Source: Steromphala cineraria (lineage: Eukaryota > Mollusca > Gastropoda > Trochida > Trochidae). From it: 64,000 nucleotides of DNA. Positions 22,390 through 34,356 of the stretch are shown here, piece by piece. The translations under genes and the position numbers were made by a program. The DNA lies in NCBI GenBank assembly GCA_916613615.1, contig OU744723.1, forward strand, positions 69,025,226 to 69,089,225, written 5' to 3'. Numbering within the stretch: position 1 is the first letter of the stretch; each line of letters begins with the position of its first letter. A model generated the notes under the pieces. That model was given only the letters and a program-made list of their open reading frames with translations, was not told the origin of the DNA and did no database searches.

Positions 22390-22965
22390 GTACCAAACTA
22401 TCCCCATAGGCTTTACAAAGCGACTAACTGTATAGATCCACTAGCTCTCTCTTATCTAGGTCATCGATACAATAAACCTCGCTGTTACTCATATGTTGAG
22501 TTGAAATGGTCCCGGGGTAATGGGACAGGTTATATAAATAGGTTCAGAGGTGGATTTGATCAAGTAATTTAAATATATATGATAATTTTACTTCAATAAC
22601 GCTACACAAATGGCATATTACAGTATCCTTAGTACACCTACCACTTCCTCGTTTATGGACAGAACTCAAATCAAATTATCCCCATGGCCCTTACACAACG
22701 ACCAGCTGTATAGATCCACTAGCTCCAATTATCTAGGTCATCGATACAATAAACCTGGCTCTGACGGGATATGTTGAGTTGAAATTGACCCGGGGTACTG
22801 AGACAGATGATATGAACATGAGGCAGTTGTTAGATGAGAAGTTTGCATTGCATATGCTTATTAGTGATTGACGATAATCAGTGTTTAGAGTATGTTTTAG
22901 TATCATACAATAAAAATGTGTCATACAAGTACTAATCATTGTGTAACATGCCTAATTTTTTATCC
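22390..22965. repeat. Dispersed repeat, GTATAGATCC family, unit A
   Basis: Two tandem partial copies of the family (GTATAGATCCACTAGCTC at 22430 and 22708), followed by GAGGCAGTTGTTAGATGAGAAG, which is the same neighbour as in the 3.6-kb repeat. Parallel copy at 50320-50900. Confidence 0.75.
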
Positions 22966-24280
22966 AGAGACTGTCATAAATACACTAGAATAACATGTTA
23001 TTTCTTGAAATCATTTCTACTCATATCAAATAAAAGGCAAATACTTACCTGCATGTCCACCCTGCTAGATATACCCACTTCTCTGGCTGTCTAATAACCT
23101 TATCTGTTTGTTTGCTTGTTACCTAGAAACCATCGAGTGATCAATTACACTGCCTAGTGTATGCAGTTTTACAACCTACCTCGCATATCTTAGATCAAGT
23201 TGAATAGAGTATGATTGAATGTGAATGAAAAATGAATAACTCTAAGTTGTATGCGGTATCAATGCTTAGCATAGGTGTGTGTCCTGGAATACACCCAATG
23301 CATACTCTGTATAACTTTGCTTTTCAATTGCATGAAAGCAAAGGCTTGATAGTGTATCATTCGCCTATGGATTCTATATCTCTGTTCAAGAAATTGAAGT
23401 AATATATGCACGCTCGATTTTTGTGGCTGGTTGTTGTCACATTTTTCCACCTTAAGTTTAGTTCACTTGCTAGTGTATCTTAGTGCAAATATCATGTAGT
23501 TTTGAATTCGTTTTGATGTCAATCAACTTACTCCAGCAGCAAAAACAATGGCAGCATTACATTACTTATTTCAAACGAAAAAATATGACGTAGGCCTGAA
23601 GCTGTTGATAACTTATGAAGGATTTTATAGAGAAAAATAGAAAGAAGTGTTTTCGAAATGTTGACCCTCCAGGATTAACTAGTAGGAATGTAATACAATT
23701 ATGTTAACTCAAAATAAATCTTAACTGATGTAGTGAAATGACAGCATGATCGTTTTCATTTTTGCAAAGCTTTGATGCCTTACATACATTCCAAATTACA
23801 TGATATCTGCATATCATGTGATATCTATAATATGCAGTTAGGTGAACAAACTTAAGGTATACACAGCTGTAATCGATGAAACAATCACTTATACTTGTCA
23901 TGAGATTATTAAGTAATAATCTATCTGCGTCCTCACTAACTCAAAATCTAATGCAATGCGTTATTGCCAATTGAAACTCTATTGTACCGTTCAAAAATTG
24001 AAGTAACAAACTGAGATATCTTGAATGTAAAATTCATTGATGAAATAAATGTAAATATAAATATCATTTTTGATTGAAAACGGTTCAATGGCAATGATCA
24101 ATGATTAAAACTGTTTCCAAATTATGTTAACAGAAAAGACAAACGTTATGTGGATTGGATGTTTAGGTTATAAAACTAGCATACATGTTAATGTAAAGGA
24201 ATTTTTCTCTTTCTATGATTGATGTGTGTTTAAATTTTCATTTAAGAAAGTTAAACTCAAAAGATTTGTTTTTTAGCGAT
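22966..24280. other. Non-coding 5' flank of TRIM-A, duplicated in unit C
   Basis: No gene seen. It matches 50910-52369 closely, except that A lacks 168 bp present at 51463-51630. The AATGCTTAGCATAGGTGTG to ATTGAAGTAATAT part (23259-23405) resembles 6050-6170, so it is another dispersed repeat. Confidence 0.6.
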
Positions 24281-24281
24281 A

Positions 24282-24440
24282 AAACAATAAACTGCATAAT
24301 GAAACAATCATTTCATTTCTATTTACACTGTTATGAACTATGCATATACATAATACCTACTAAAGGAACATTCTCATGCTGAACATATCTTTTTTAAATC
24401 ATGCAAACCAAGCAATCTGGCAACAGGTCCAAGTTTAGTC
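24282..24440. repeat. Left flank repeat of the outer LINE (truncated)
   Basis: ACAATAAACTGCATAATGAA to CAACAGGTCCAAGTTTAGTC recurs on the other side of the LINE at about 33085-33248. The left copy in unit C (52867-53084) is longer and covers about 218 bp. The repeat ends exactly where LINE homology begins, as a very long target-site duplication would. Confidence 0.75.
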
Positions 24441-26190
24441 CCGATCGTCCATATCTAAAAAATTGGCGCCCTATAACCCTCCTTAATGTTGATTATAAAA
24501 TAGCCTCTGGCGTAATTGCTTGTAGAATAAAGCAGGTTTTACCAACTATCATTAGTGAAACCCAAACTGGATTCCTTAAAAACCGCTCTATTTCAGAAAA
24601 TACACGATTATTGTATGACTTAATGAATCACTGTGAAGTTAGTGAAATACCTGGTTTGTTAGTCACTGTTGACTTTGAGAAAGCTTTTGATACCATTGAA
24701 TGGGATTTCATCGATAAGGCACTAACTTTTACACTTTGGCACTTCATTCCGAAAATGGATTAAGTTTTTTCAATATAATACTCTCAGTGCAATCATAAAT
24801 GCTGGTAATATTTCACAATATTTTAATCTAGGGCGCGGCTGTAGACAGGGTGACCCAGTCTCCCCATATCTTTTCATCATCTGTGCAGAGTTGCTTTCGA
24901 TAAGTATTTAAAAAAATAAAAAAATTAATGGTATCAATGTAAATGGAGTGGAATATTGTATTTTTCAATATGCAGATGACACAAACTTCACGCTTGATGA
25001 CATTCTAAAGAAATTTGCGACATGCTCAGGTTTAAACATTAATTATGACAAAACTATGCTTATCTGGATTGGATCCATGAAAAATACTTCTGAACAAATA
25101 TGTCCACATATTCCTTCACGCTGGTCGAAAGAACCATACAAAATACTTGGTATTGTCTTTAACGTCGATCTTTCAAATATGACTGAATCGAATTTCGAAA
25201 AGCAATTTGAGAAAGCAAGAAAACTCTTGTTTATGGTCGTCGAGAATACTCACTCTAAGAGGAAAGGTTACAATAATAAAATCCCAAATACTGCCATTGT
25301 TCACACATCTCTTTACATCTCTTCCAGACCCAGACACCTCCTTCTTTAAAAGATTGGATACTTTAATTTATAAATCTATATGATCCGGCAAAAGAGATAA
25401 AATAAAGAGAAAAATGCTCACCAAGGACTATTTGAACAGGGGTCTAAAAATGGTTGACTTTCGCAATTTCAACAAATACTTAAAAATCAAATGGATCAAA
25501 AGAATATCGACAAATGGCCTCTGGCAAAATTTATCAAAATTGTCTCTATATCCATGTTATGAACCATCTCTTTTTAATTTCCAAAAACGAGAGTTACTCA
25601 GAGCAAAGAGACAAATTAAAAATTACTTTTGGAGAGATGTTGTCAGTGGCTATGCAGAACTGCGAAGCGACTATATATCTGATATCAATACTTTCCTTGA
25701 AATGCCGCTAATGAAGTTTTTCTCCGATAAAGATGTACCTGTATTTGCCCGATGGCATGACAAACGATTAAAATATGTCTACCAAATATTTCAAGGAACA
25801 GGTGATATAAACGATTTTAAACTCATTCAAAATGAATTCAATATACGCGATACATATTTATCATATTTCAAATTGTTAAAATATCTTCCAAATAAGCAGC
25901 TTTTTACATTGAAGAATCAATGTCCAAACTTAACCATAATCCACCCTATGAGAAATTGTGATATATTGGAACGTCTTATTTGTTCCAAAGATTGTAAATT
26001 TATCTACCAACTTTTATGTGATCAAAACCGGACCTCACTTGAACAATTATGTCATAAATGGAAAGCAAGGTAGACATCACTATTACGCAAGACCATATTT
26101 CAAAATGTTTCAAAATTAATCATAACTCGACTATCGACAACCAAATCCGAAATTTTCAATATCGACTTCTTCACCGAATAATTACAACTA
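24441..26190 (+). mobile_element. Outer LINE (L1/Tx1-like), 5'-truncated, 5' part, unit A
   Basis: The element starts inside the reverse transcriptase (LKNWRPITLLNVDYKI, LLVTVDFEKAFDTIEWDF, then GCRQGDPVSPYLFIICAELL and the catalytic FQYADDT) and runs into the post-RT region. A frameshift breaks it after IPKMD, a stop follows ELLSISI, and other shifts follow, so it is dead. No endonuclease or ORF1 is present. At 26190 it is split by the inner LINE and resumes at 32352 with LLHRIITT-type sequence. Transcription sense is plus. Confidence 0.9.
26176..26190. repeat. Target-site duplication, left (GAATAATTACAACTA)
   Basis: The same 15 bases recur at 32352-32366, directly after the A-rich tail of the inner LINE. 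Removing 26191-32366 rejoins the outer LINE in register. Confidence 0.92.
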
Positions 26191-26395
26191 CAACTTCCGG
26201 TTGCCCATGGGACACGATAAGACGTGTGTTAGCGGCTCTCCCCACGAATGTCCAAAGGCAAAGCATGGTGTTATGAGTGAAAACTGAAAACTGCCTTCTT
26301 CCACATGTACAGATAACCTGAAGATACCATACCCTAACCAAACCGAGTGAGTAAAATACAATTTGGAGATTTTGAAAACATTTTACTCAGCCAAT

Positions 26396-27140
26396 ATGTC
26401 GCATTCTTCTAACCCAAAATCAGGAGTTAACAGGCGCTCCTCGTCAACCCCAAATATTGAAGAAATTCTTTTATTTATGGAGAAAAGACTATCTGATAAG
26501 ATTGACAATGGGAATAGGGTATTAAATCAAGCAATAAGTGATTTGAAAAGTGACATGTGCACAATCTCCAAACGTGTTGATGATGTGGAGGGTATGGCCG
26601 CCATTAACGAAAATGAAGTCAAAAGTTTGAAGTGCGAGGTGGAATCCCTTAAAGCCAAACTAAATGAACAGACTAATACTTTTGAAAGAAAAATACTCCA
26701 ACAGGAAATCCACGATCGCAAGACTAATCTCCTATTTTATGGAATTCATGAAGTTGTGAATGAAGATTCAGAGAAAGTTTGGGTGAAATGTTCTCCAATG
26801 ATCTCAGTTTTTCGGACAATACTGTTGACAATATATACTTTAAGACCGTCCATAGACTACCCAGAAAACCCTTCTCCGGTGATCCCACCCCTGACGCTCC
26901 CTCCCCGATCATAGCAAGTTTCTTGAGCATGGCGGATCGAGACATGGTGTTAAGATCTTCTAAAAATCTAAAAGGAAAAAGAATGTCGATAAGAACTGAT
27001 TTGCCGGAAAAACTAAAGAAACAGCGCGCCATCCTGTATCGAAAATCCTGTTTGATATTTCATGAGGAGAAGCTACAAACGCGTGTGCGACAGATTGGTG
27101 TTGACCATGTTCTAGAGACGAGAGTAAATAGCGGATCACC
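26396..27140 (+). pseudogene. Inner LINE ORF1 (RNA-binding protein), frameshifted
   Basis: MSHSSNPKSG starts a low-complexity N terminus. It is followed by a heptad-rich coiled coil (SDLKSDMCTISKRVDDVEGM to ESLKAKLNEQTNTFERKI) and the start of an RRM-like fold (DRKTNLLFYGIHEVVNED). After about 26770 the frame shifts; the other frame continues with VDNIYFKTVHRLPRKPF, GKRMSIRTDLPEKLKKQRAI and FHEEKLQ, the typical C-terminal domain of L1-type ORF1p. ORF1p binds LINE RNA as a coiled-coil trimer in this family. The same frameshift is present in unit C, so it predates the duplication. Confidence 0.85.
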
Positions 27141-27141
27141 C

Positions 27142-27351
27142 TTAAACGTGCTCAACTAAAGTATTGTTGACCTTTGTATTCTTTAAGTCCATCTAGTGGT
27201 CTCTCGCAGACTTACACAAATCATTTAGCAAATGAATGAAATAAATGATAAACACAGGTCTCAATTTCATTGCCAACGTTACCGATGTAATAGAGCATCA
27301 AAGTCATTTATAGTCATATTTCGTATGGAGGATTCATATCACCAGTGAGTC
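27142..27351. other. Microinversion relative to unit C
   Basis: From TTAAACGTGCTCAAC to ACCAGTGAGTC this segment is the reverse complement of 55804-56011. Flanks on both sides are collinear (GGATCACCC before, TTAACTGTTTGATAGCG after). Unit A also lacks about 16 bases (GGGCTTGCCGTATCA) at the left breakpoint. Confidence 0.93.
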
Positions 27352-28390
27352 TTAACTGTTTGATAGCGAAGTTCAGCTTTATTACTTAATAAGTTTTCTG
27401 TACTAACTACATGTATCTTACCTGCCTAATACTTGGGCGTTTGAATGAGGCCATTGTTTTATGTTATTACTGCTTATAGTGACTTTTAGTTGAGAAAATG
27501 ACAATCAAACTGTTTAGTGAACTAATGCACAATGGTAAGCGCCTCCCACTTTGCTTTTAACATATAGATATCCTTCTGTAATACAAACTACGCGTTCAAG
27601 TACATGTACTTCAACAGAAGAGTGAAATATGATAAAGTAAAATAATTGAGATATTTCATCTCATCTATTTTTATGTTCATTTGAAATGAGTATACATGTA
27701 TCTACCTGTTATGCACAATGTGGATGTTCCTATTATATTAGTTCCGGGTAACGTATGATCGCATATGATGTTTGCATGAGATTAGTAAAGCATACAAGTA
27801 CATATTCTACCATAACCGTCAAAATTACTCTAATACTAAAGCGTAAAATTGATGAATGCTAACCTTACCAACAGAATCATCCATTTAATATCCATAACAC
27901 TGAAATCCTAAGGATTGATTGCAAATGTCCACATATTTTAGACCTTTTACCATCATGAATCTATCTCCATACAACGTGGCAGTTCTTTTCATATGCATCA
28001 TTGACACGCGCTGTAATATACATGCACGGACTTTCCACTTTCACTGCGTAGCGTTCATGTCACTCGTGTTAACAACACTCATGTTTATAGAAATATCAGG
28101 AGATTTCACTTTATTTGTTGTTGTTTCTCATTTTGTTCCAATATCCATCAGGGATATTCGTGGGGTAGATTAACCCCTCCGTACTATGATTTCTTTTATG
28201 TTTTAAGTTGCTTTTCTAAAGTTTTATCCCTAAGCTGGATAATGTTTTCAATTCCTTTTCCTCAGAACCAGAAGTACTTTTTACCAAAACGACAGGCAAA
28301 CTCAATAGATCTTTACATTGAATTTACTTTGCTGTTGATTTTTTATTCCAATTTGGCTGAAACTTCACAAACCATTCGTTTGCTTAAAAA
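27352..28390. other. Spacer between LINE ORF1 and ORF2
   Basis: No coding similarity recognised. Plus-strand open frames (for example 27919-28173) have no motif. It is collinear with 56012-57014, except for about 40 bases (AATACTTGGGCGTTTGAATG and following) missing in C. It could be a long inter-ORF linker or an older insertion in the master element. Confidence 0.5.
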
Positions 28391-31300
28391 ATGACCGAAA
28401 AGCTTAAGATACTATGTCAAAACTGCAGAGGCCTTAATAATAGCCTAAAACGCAAAAAAAGTTTTTAGTTTTCTAAAGAAGAAAAATGGCAATATTTATT
28501 GTTTGCAAGATATACATTTTACCTCCGACCAAATCCAAAAGATAAAAGAACAATGGGGTTATAATGAATGCTACATTAGTTGCTTCAGAAGTAATGCCCG
28601 GGGAACGGCTATATATTGTTTAATAACAATTTTGAGTTATAAGTACAAGAGTGTGATATAGATGACTTTGGAAATTATGTTGCTCTTAAGATTTTTATTA
28701 ATGAGATTACCTACACTGTAATCAGTATATATGGGCCAAACGAAGATAGGCCAGACTTTTATGAGACTATCATGAACATAGTTACGAATTATGACAGTGA
28801 TGAAATATGTCTGTGTGGTGATTGGAATCTAGTTCAAAACAAACATCTAGACACGTATAACTATAAACACATTAACAACCCCAATGCAAGAGAGAAAGTT
28901 TTTGAAATGATTGATAAATTTGATTTAAAAGATCCCTGGCGTGAACTCAACTACGATGCTAAACGTTTCACCTGGCGGCAACCGACTCCCCTTAAACAAT
29001 CGCGACTCGATTTTTTTCTGATTTCCCATGGGTTGTTTTCTGCAGTTGACAATAGCGAAATCCTGTATAAATTATAAATTCGGATCACTCGCTTATCTAC
29101 CTGTCCTTGACTTGTTCTACCTTAGCAAGGGGAAAGGGCTTTTGGAAATTCAATAATTCACTCCTCCATGATAGAAAATACGTAAAACTTGTAAAGGATA
29201 CAATCCAATCAACTATAGAACAATATAAAACCCCGGATGATGAATCAAACAGTTACTCTATCGATGCTCAATTACTTTGGGAAACACTACTACTCATGGT
29301 CAGAGGTAAAACTATATATTATTCATCAACCAAAAAGAAAATCATAAATGAAAAAGAGAGAAACTTGGAATCTAAATTAGAAGAAGTGGAAATGAAACTA
29401 GATCTAAATGAGGACAACCACACCAAGAAAAGTTTGCTTGACGAAATAAATGTTACTAAAAATTATCTAAATGAAATTGCAGACCATAAAATAAACGGAA
29501 TACTAATGAGATCTAAAGCAAATTTGATCGAAAAGGGAGAAAAACCAACCAAATACGTTTTAAAGCTAGAGTCTAGAAATTTTTTTAATAAATCAATTAA
29601 TGTTATAGAAAAGAATGACGGTACGATTGTTTCAGAAAGTAAACCTCTACTTGAAGAAACAAAGTTATTTTACGAAAAACTATATACCGCACAGAAACAA
29701 TCTGAGGTTAATCTGTCCGAAATGCTCAAAAATGAAAAATATGAAGTATTAAATGATCTTGATAGATGTGATCACGAAGGAGAATTACAATTATTTGAGT
29801 TGTCGTTCGCTCTAAAAAACATGAAAAATGAAAAGAGCCCAGGGCCTGATGGTTTTACTACAGAATTTCTTAAATTCTTCTGGAAAGAATTAGGAATATT
29901 TCTCCTCAAGTCTCTTAATTCTGGTTATGATGCTGGCAATTTATCAATCTCACAAAAGCAGGGATTGATAACATGCATCCCGAAAGCAAATAAACCTAAG
30001 AAATTTTTGAAAAACTGGCGCCCAATCTCTTTACTTAATACCTCGTACAAAATTGGTGCCGCCGCAATTGCAAACAGAATTAAAAAGATATTACCACTTA
30101 TTATAAATGAAGATCAAAAAGGCTTTGTAAAAGGAAGATATATTGGCGAAGTAACAAGACTTGTATATGACCTAATGGAACATACCGAATCATGTCAGAT
30201 ACCAGGATTACTCCTACTTATTGACTTTGAAAAAGCATTCGATTCAGTAGACAGGAATTACCTCAGAAAAGTCTTGACGTTTTTTAATTTTGGACCCAGC
30301 ATTTCACGCTGGATAGAAACCTTTTACAATGATATTGAATCAAGAGTCCTAGTAAATGGCTTCGCATCGTCCCCGTTCAAAATAAGTCGAGGTTGCCGCC
30401 AGGGGGATCCGCTTGCGCCATATATATTTCTCTTATGTGTAGAAATTTTGGGTATTATGATACGTAATAATAAGAATATCAAAGGATTCAAAGTTGGAAA
30501 TATAGAACATATTCTTTCACAATTTGCAGACGATACAACTCTCACGTTAGATGGTACGGAAAAAAGCCTCTACGCAGCTTTAAATACTTTAGAATTTTTC
30601 GCCCGCTTCTCAGGAGTGAAAGTCAACATTGATAAAACAAAACTTATATGGATTGGTTCAAAAAAAAAGATCCCGATACAAGATGTGTAAAGAATTGAAT
30701 TTTGACTGGTCACAAACAAATTTCTCACTCTTAGGCATAAATTTTGATATTGACCTAGACAAGATGGTTGATGATAACTACAACGAAAAGCTCTCTCATG
30801 TTGACAGGCAAATGAGTATTTGGTCAGCTCGAACATTGACCCCTTATGGCAGAAATACTGTGCTTAAATCGCTCCTACTTCCAAAACTTAACCATCTATT
30901 CTCGTCCTTACCAAACCCGGAAAAAAGTTTCATTGAAAGCCTACAAAAGAAATGTTTTAATTTAATATGGAAAAATAAACCAGATAAGGTTAAAAGAGCT
31001 GTAATAATTCTGAATCCAGAACATGGGGGTATAAAAGCTCCAAATATCAGAAATATTATTTCATCACAAAAACTAAAATGGATGAAACGTATCAGTGGTA
31101 ATGACCTGAAATGGACACATCTGTTTAAACATCTGTTGAATATAAAAACTCCTTTTCTAATAACAGATAGCGGCTTCATTCAGAATATAGTAATTCCCTC
31201 TTTATCAAACTCATTTTGGAAAGATATACTCCTAGAATGATCGCACTTTATATCAATAAGCAAAAAGACTATTTCGAATGAATATGACATACTCTCGCAA

Positions 31301-32205
31301 TCACTGTGGAACAATGATAATATTTTGATTGGCGGGCAACCGTTTTTGTATTATGATTGGTATGTAAAAGGTGTTGTTTTCGTTAATGATCTCCAACATG
31401 AAGATGGCAGACTGCTAACATATGAAGAATTTTCCAGTACATTTTCAATAAAGACCAATTTTCTAACTTATGAATCAGTGAAAAGAGCCATATTGGCATA
31501 CAGCCGATCTCTAAAAATTACCAAATTTAATAGAAAACTGTTTGGTCCTATATATACCCTTTTAACATATCACAAATAAACACCAAAATTGAGGGTAAAA
31601 GATTGTATGCCTTTCTACTTAACTCAAAATTCGTTCGGCTTCCCAGCTTTTTAAAATGGGAAAGAATTCTACAAGTTGAATTTGCTGACAATGATTGGAA
31701 ATTTTTTAATATAATTGCAAATAAATGTTCGGGATGTACAGATTTAAAATGGTTGCAATATAGAATCATTTATAATATTTTGCCAACAAGACACTTTCTC
31801 AACAGAATTGGATATATATAATCCCCACTTTGTCCATTTTGCCAAACTGAAATCGAAACAATTAACCACATGTTTTGGGATTGTGAACCTATCTTCATCT
31901 TATGGAAAGAAATAGAATCATGGTTAAATTCTGTACAATTGAAATTGGAATTCACAAATAAGATTATAATATTAGGAATGAAAGGCAAGATCAATAACCC
32001 TGTAAATGCAATCATTTTAATAGTCAAACAGTATATTTATAGATGCAGCATAAATGGTTTTAAACCAAAATTAGAATATGTGAAAAATAAAATTGTACGT
32101 TACTATGATTTATCAAAATTTGTGTTTTTGTCGACAGAAACTGAAGAAAAGTGTTTTACTTATTGGTCATCTCTGCACTTACTGTTCAAAAATACTCCTG
32201 TTTGA
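28391..32205 (+). pseudogene. Inner LINE ORF2: endonuclease, reverse transcriptase, zinc motif
   Basis: ORF2 opens at 28391 with LKILCQNCRGLNN, the first strand of an APE-type endonuclease. SIYGPNEDRPDFYE, LCGDWNLVQN and SRLDFFLISHG mark the later endonuclease blocks. The RT (29107-30690) has KSPGPDGFTTEFLKFFW, FLKNWRPISLLNTSYKI, LLIDFEKAFDSVDRNYL, GCRQGDPLAPYIF and catalytic FADD. The post-RT part is in the next frame (RTLTPYGRNTVLKSLLLP, then NPEHGGIKAPNI). The C-terminal motif CPFCQTEIETINHMFWDC lies near 31840. Lesions here include a frameshift and stop near 28620-28645, a broken joint at 29065-29078, a frameshift at about 30660-30690 and a stop at 31238. The encoded enzyme would nick DNA and reverse-transcribe LINE RNA at the nick. 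Confidence 0.93.
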
Positions 32206-32351
32206 AAATAATGAATCGTTAAGAAATAGTCCTGTTATGCTTAACTTATGTATTTATCAGCCAAATGAGGATTTATGTATTTGTACATATGTGCTGTGTG
32301 TATAATGTTGAATAAATGTTAATGTTAATAAAAAAATAATAAAAAAAAAAA

Positions 32352-33000
32352 GAATAATTACAACTAAATCATTTCTCTTTAAGATTGGACAAAGTGAAGA
32401 TCAGCTTTGTTCTTTATGCGAGAGTGAAAATGAAACGATTGAACACCTGCTTAACAACTGCAGTAAAGTGCAGACACTGCTAAAAAAACTTTCATACTTC
32501 GTTCAAAAACGAAATTGGTCATATTATTGATATCAACCTCTCTTCGTTTCTTCTTGGCGACCCCAATCAAAGCATTCTTGTCAATCATCTATTCACTATC
32601 ATAAAGAAATACATTTATAAATGTAAGTGTACGATTAAGGATATAAACTTTAACCATTTAAAGAAAATAATAAAATTCCACTATGATATAGAAAAATTCA
32701 TATGTGGCAAAGACAATGAAGAATTTTTTTTAAAATGGACTGGCTGCTTCACAACATAAATCTCCTCCACTTCTCTCTTTCTCTCTCTCTCACTTGTTTT
32801 CCCTGTTTTTTTTTCTCTCATTCTTTTTTTAAATGAAACTTTAATTAGATTTAATATACTGAGATAGATTTAAGACGCCACAATATTTGTTGCTTATTCT
32901 CAAAAATATGTAATGCGATTCCGCACCACGTAGGATCGTATTCACTGTTAAAATCGTGGTAACTTCTGTGTAATAAAGAAAATAAAAAAACAAACAAACT
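32352..33000 (+). mobile_element. Outer LINE, 3' part, unit A
   Basis: After the right target duplication (32352-32366), the outer element resumes: IITTKSFLFKIGQSEDQLCS, with the zinc motif CSLCESENETIEHLLNNC (C-x2-C-x8-H-x4-C). A 3'UTR with a TC-rich stretch (32765-32825) follows, and an A-rich tail ends about 33000. This confirms that the two LINE parts were once contiguous. Confidence 0.88.
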
Positions 33001-33021
33001 TTATTGCATCGATAACACCCT

Positions 33022-33248
33022 TCATTATATGTTAAAACTTTATATTGTATCTATTGTTCTTTCATAGTATCTTTTTCAGTCTGAAAACAATAAACTACAT
33101 CATGAAACTAACATTTCATTTCTTCTCACAATGTTATGAACTATACATAAACAAACATATAACTATTAAAGGAACATTCTCATGTTGAACATATTTTGTT
33201 TTTAAATCGTACAAACCAAGCAATCTGGCAACAGGTACAAGTTTAGTC
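33022..33248. repeat. Right flank repeat of the outer LINE
   Basis: CTTTATATTGTATCTATTGT to CAACAGGTACAAGTTTAGTC matches the sequence just 5' of the outer LINE (52867-53084 in unit C; truncated as 24282-24440 in unit A), with about 10-15 percent difference judged by eye. Best read as an old target-site duplication of more than 200 bp. Confidence 0.75.
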
Positions 33249-33299
33249 ATCGCTATGACAACAACGACATTAATGGTATCCATCTGATTAAAATCAGCC

Positions 33300-34350
33300 A
33301 AAATATAAATTGTACGATATCGTTGCTACCTTGAAACGTACTTGTTCTGGAGTTTCCCGTGGTAGAGTCTATGAATACAGCGTAAAGCTTAAGGTTTCGG
33401 GATAGATTCTAGTATCTTCTATTAAGACCTAAAAGTAAAATACTTTATAAAACAAGTGAAAATTATTTAAAGTAAGTTTGTAAGCCGTCCTATAGACTAA
33501 CGTGATGTCAAGTTAACTCTCAGCATTTGGTAGAACCCTTTGGTTTTCTTAATCTTGAAGTTGTTGTGGATCGTCCTGAGAGGTTATTGCTAGAAAACAA
33601 TTACCTCATAATGAATAGAGAATTTTTTCGTTAGCTTGAAATGATGAGTAAACTCTTGTCTTAAGATATAACCTTGTGTGAAGTAAATTTCAACGTTTGG
33701 TAGAACCTTATGGTCATGGTTACCTTAGGAGTGGCAAATCGTACAGAGACGTTATTACTAGAACTACAGTTACCACAACAATGTAATAAAGAATCTTTAG
33801 CTAGTTTTATGATATTTTAGTGAACTCTTGGCTCAAGCAATTTTTAAGGCTCATATTTCAGAACTAGATTGATGGTGTTTATGTCAAGTTGTCAACCAAA
33901 CATTCAAGACAGTTTATACTGTCTAAGGTTATTTCAAAAACAGGAATTACTTTGCCAATTATTTTAAAGACTGCCCCCTCTCCAAAAATGAACTCTTTTA
34001 ATGTTTTACTTCTGAGAATTTCTCTTTACGTTGAAAGATGGACCTTGTAAGAGGTATATGTTTTAAAGTAAGATCTATAAAGATACATACAATAATTTTA
34101 TCATACCATAAAACGTAATTTGATGACGTCATAACAAAAAGGAACAAAGCCAAAATATCAAAGAAACTATTGCTGGATTCAAACTTTTTGCTCTTCGACC
34201 CGAAAACAAAACCTCTGGACCAATAAGGACAAAAAGTGTGTGAATTCTCTTATATGTATTTGTATTTAAGCCTCAATATAAAGCAGAGATGGAAACTTGT
34301 ATTCTTTATAACGCCGAATCGGGAATAAGAAATATATTTACTGTAAATTT
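33300..34350. other. Start of unit B, degenerate tandem similarity
   Basis: TATCGTTGCTACCTTGAAAC (33318) marks the same unit start as 44143 in unit C. Within, GCATTTGGTAGAACC (33521) and ACGTTTGGTAGAACC (33691) begin two weakly similar segments about 170-190 bp apart. No gene. Confidence 0.55.
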
Positions 34351-34356
34351 TGATAG

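Larger units (their letters stand above)
26191..32351 (+). mobile_element. Inner LINE (L1/Tx1-like), near full length, unit A
   Basis: This 6.16-kb element consists of a 0.2-kb 5' leader, ORF1 (26396-27140), a 1.25-kb spacer with a microinversion, ORF2 (28391-32205) with endonuclease, RT and C-terminal zinc motif, a short 3'UTR and an A-rich tail (about 32325-32351). It is bounded by a 15-bp target duplication. Both ORFs carry frameshifts and stops, so it cannot move on its own. The unit C copy (54837-60267) shares the 5' junction. Confidence 0.92.

Noticed and set aside
26191..32351. Active, autonomous LINE
   Set aside because: Both ORFs have frameshifts and stops in both copies; no complete reading frame exists in the window.
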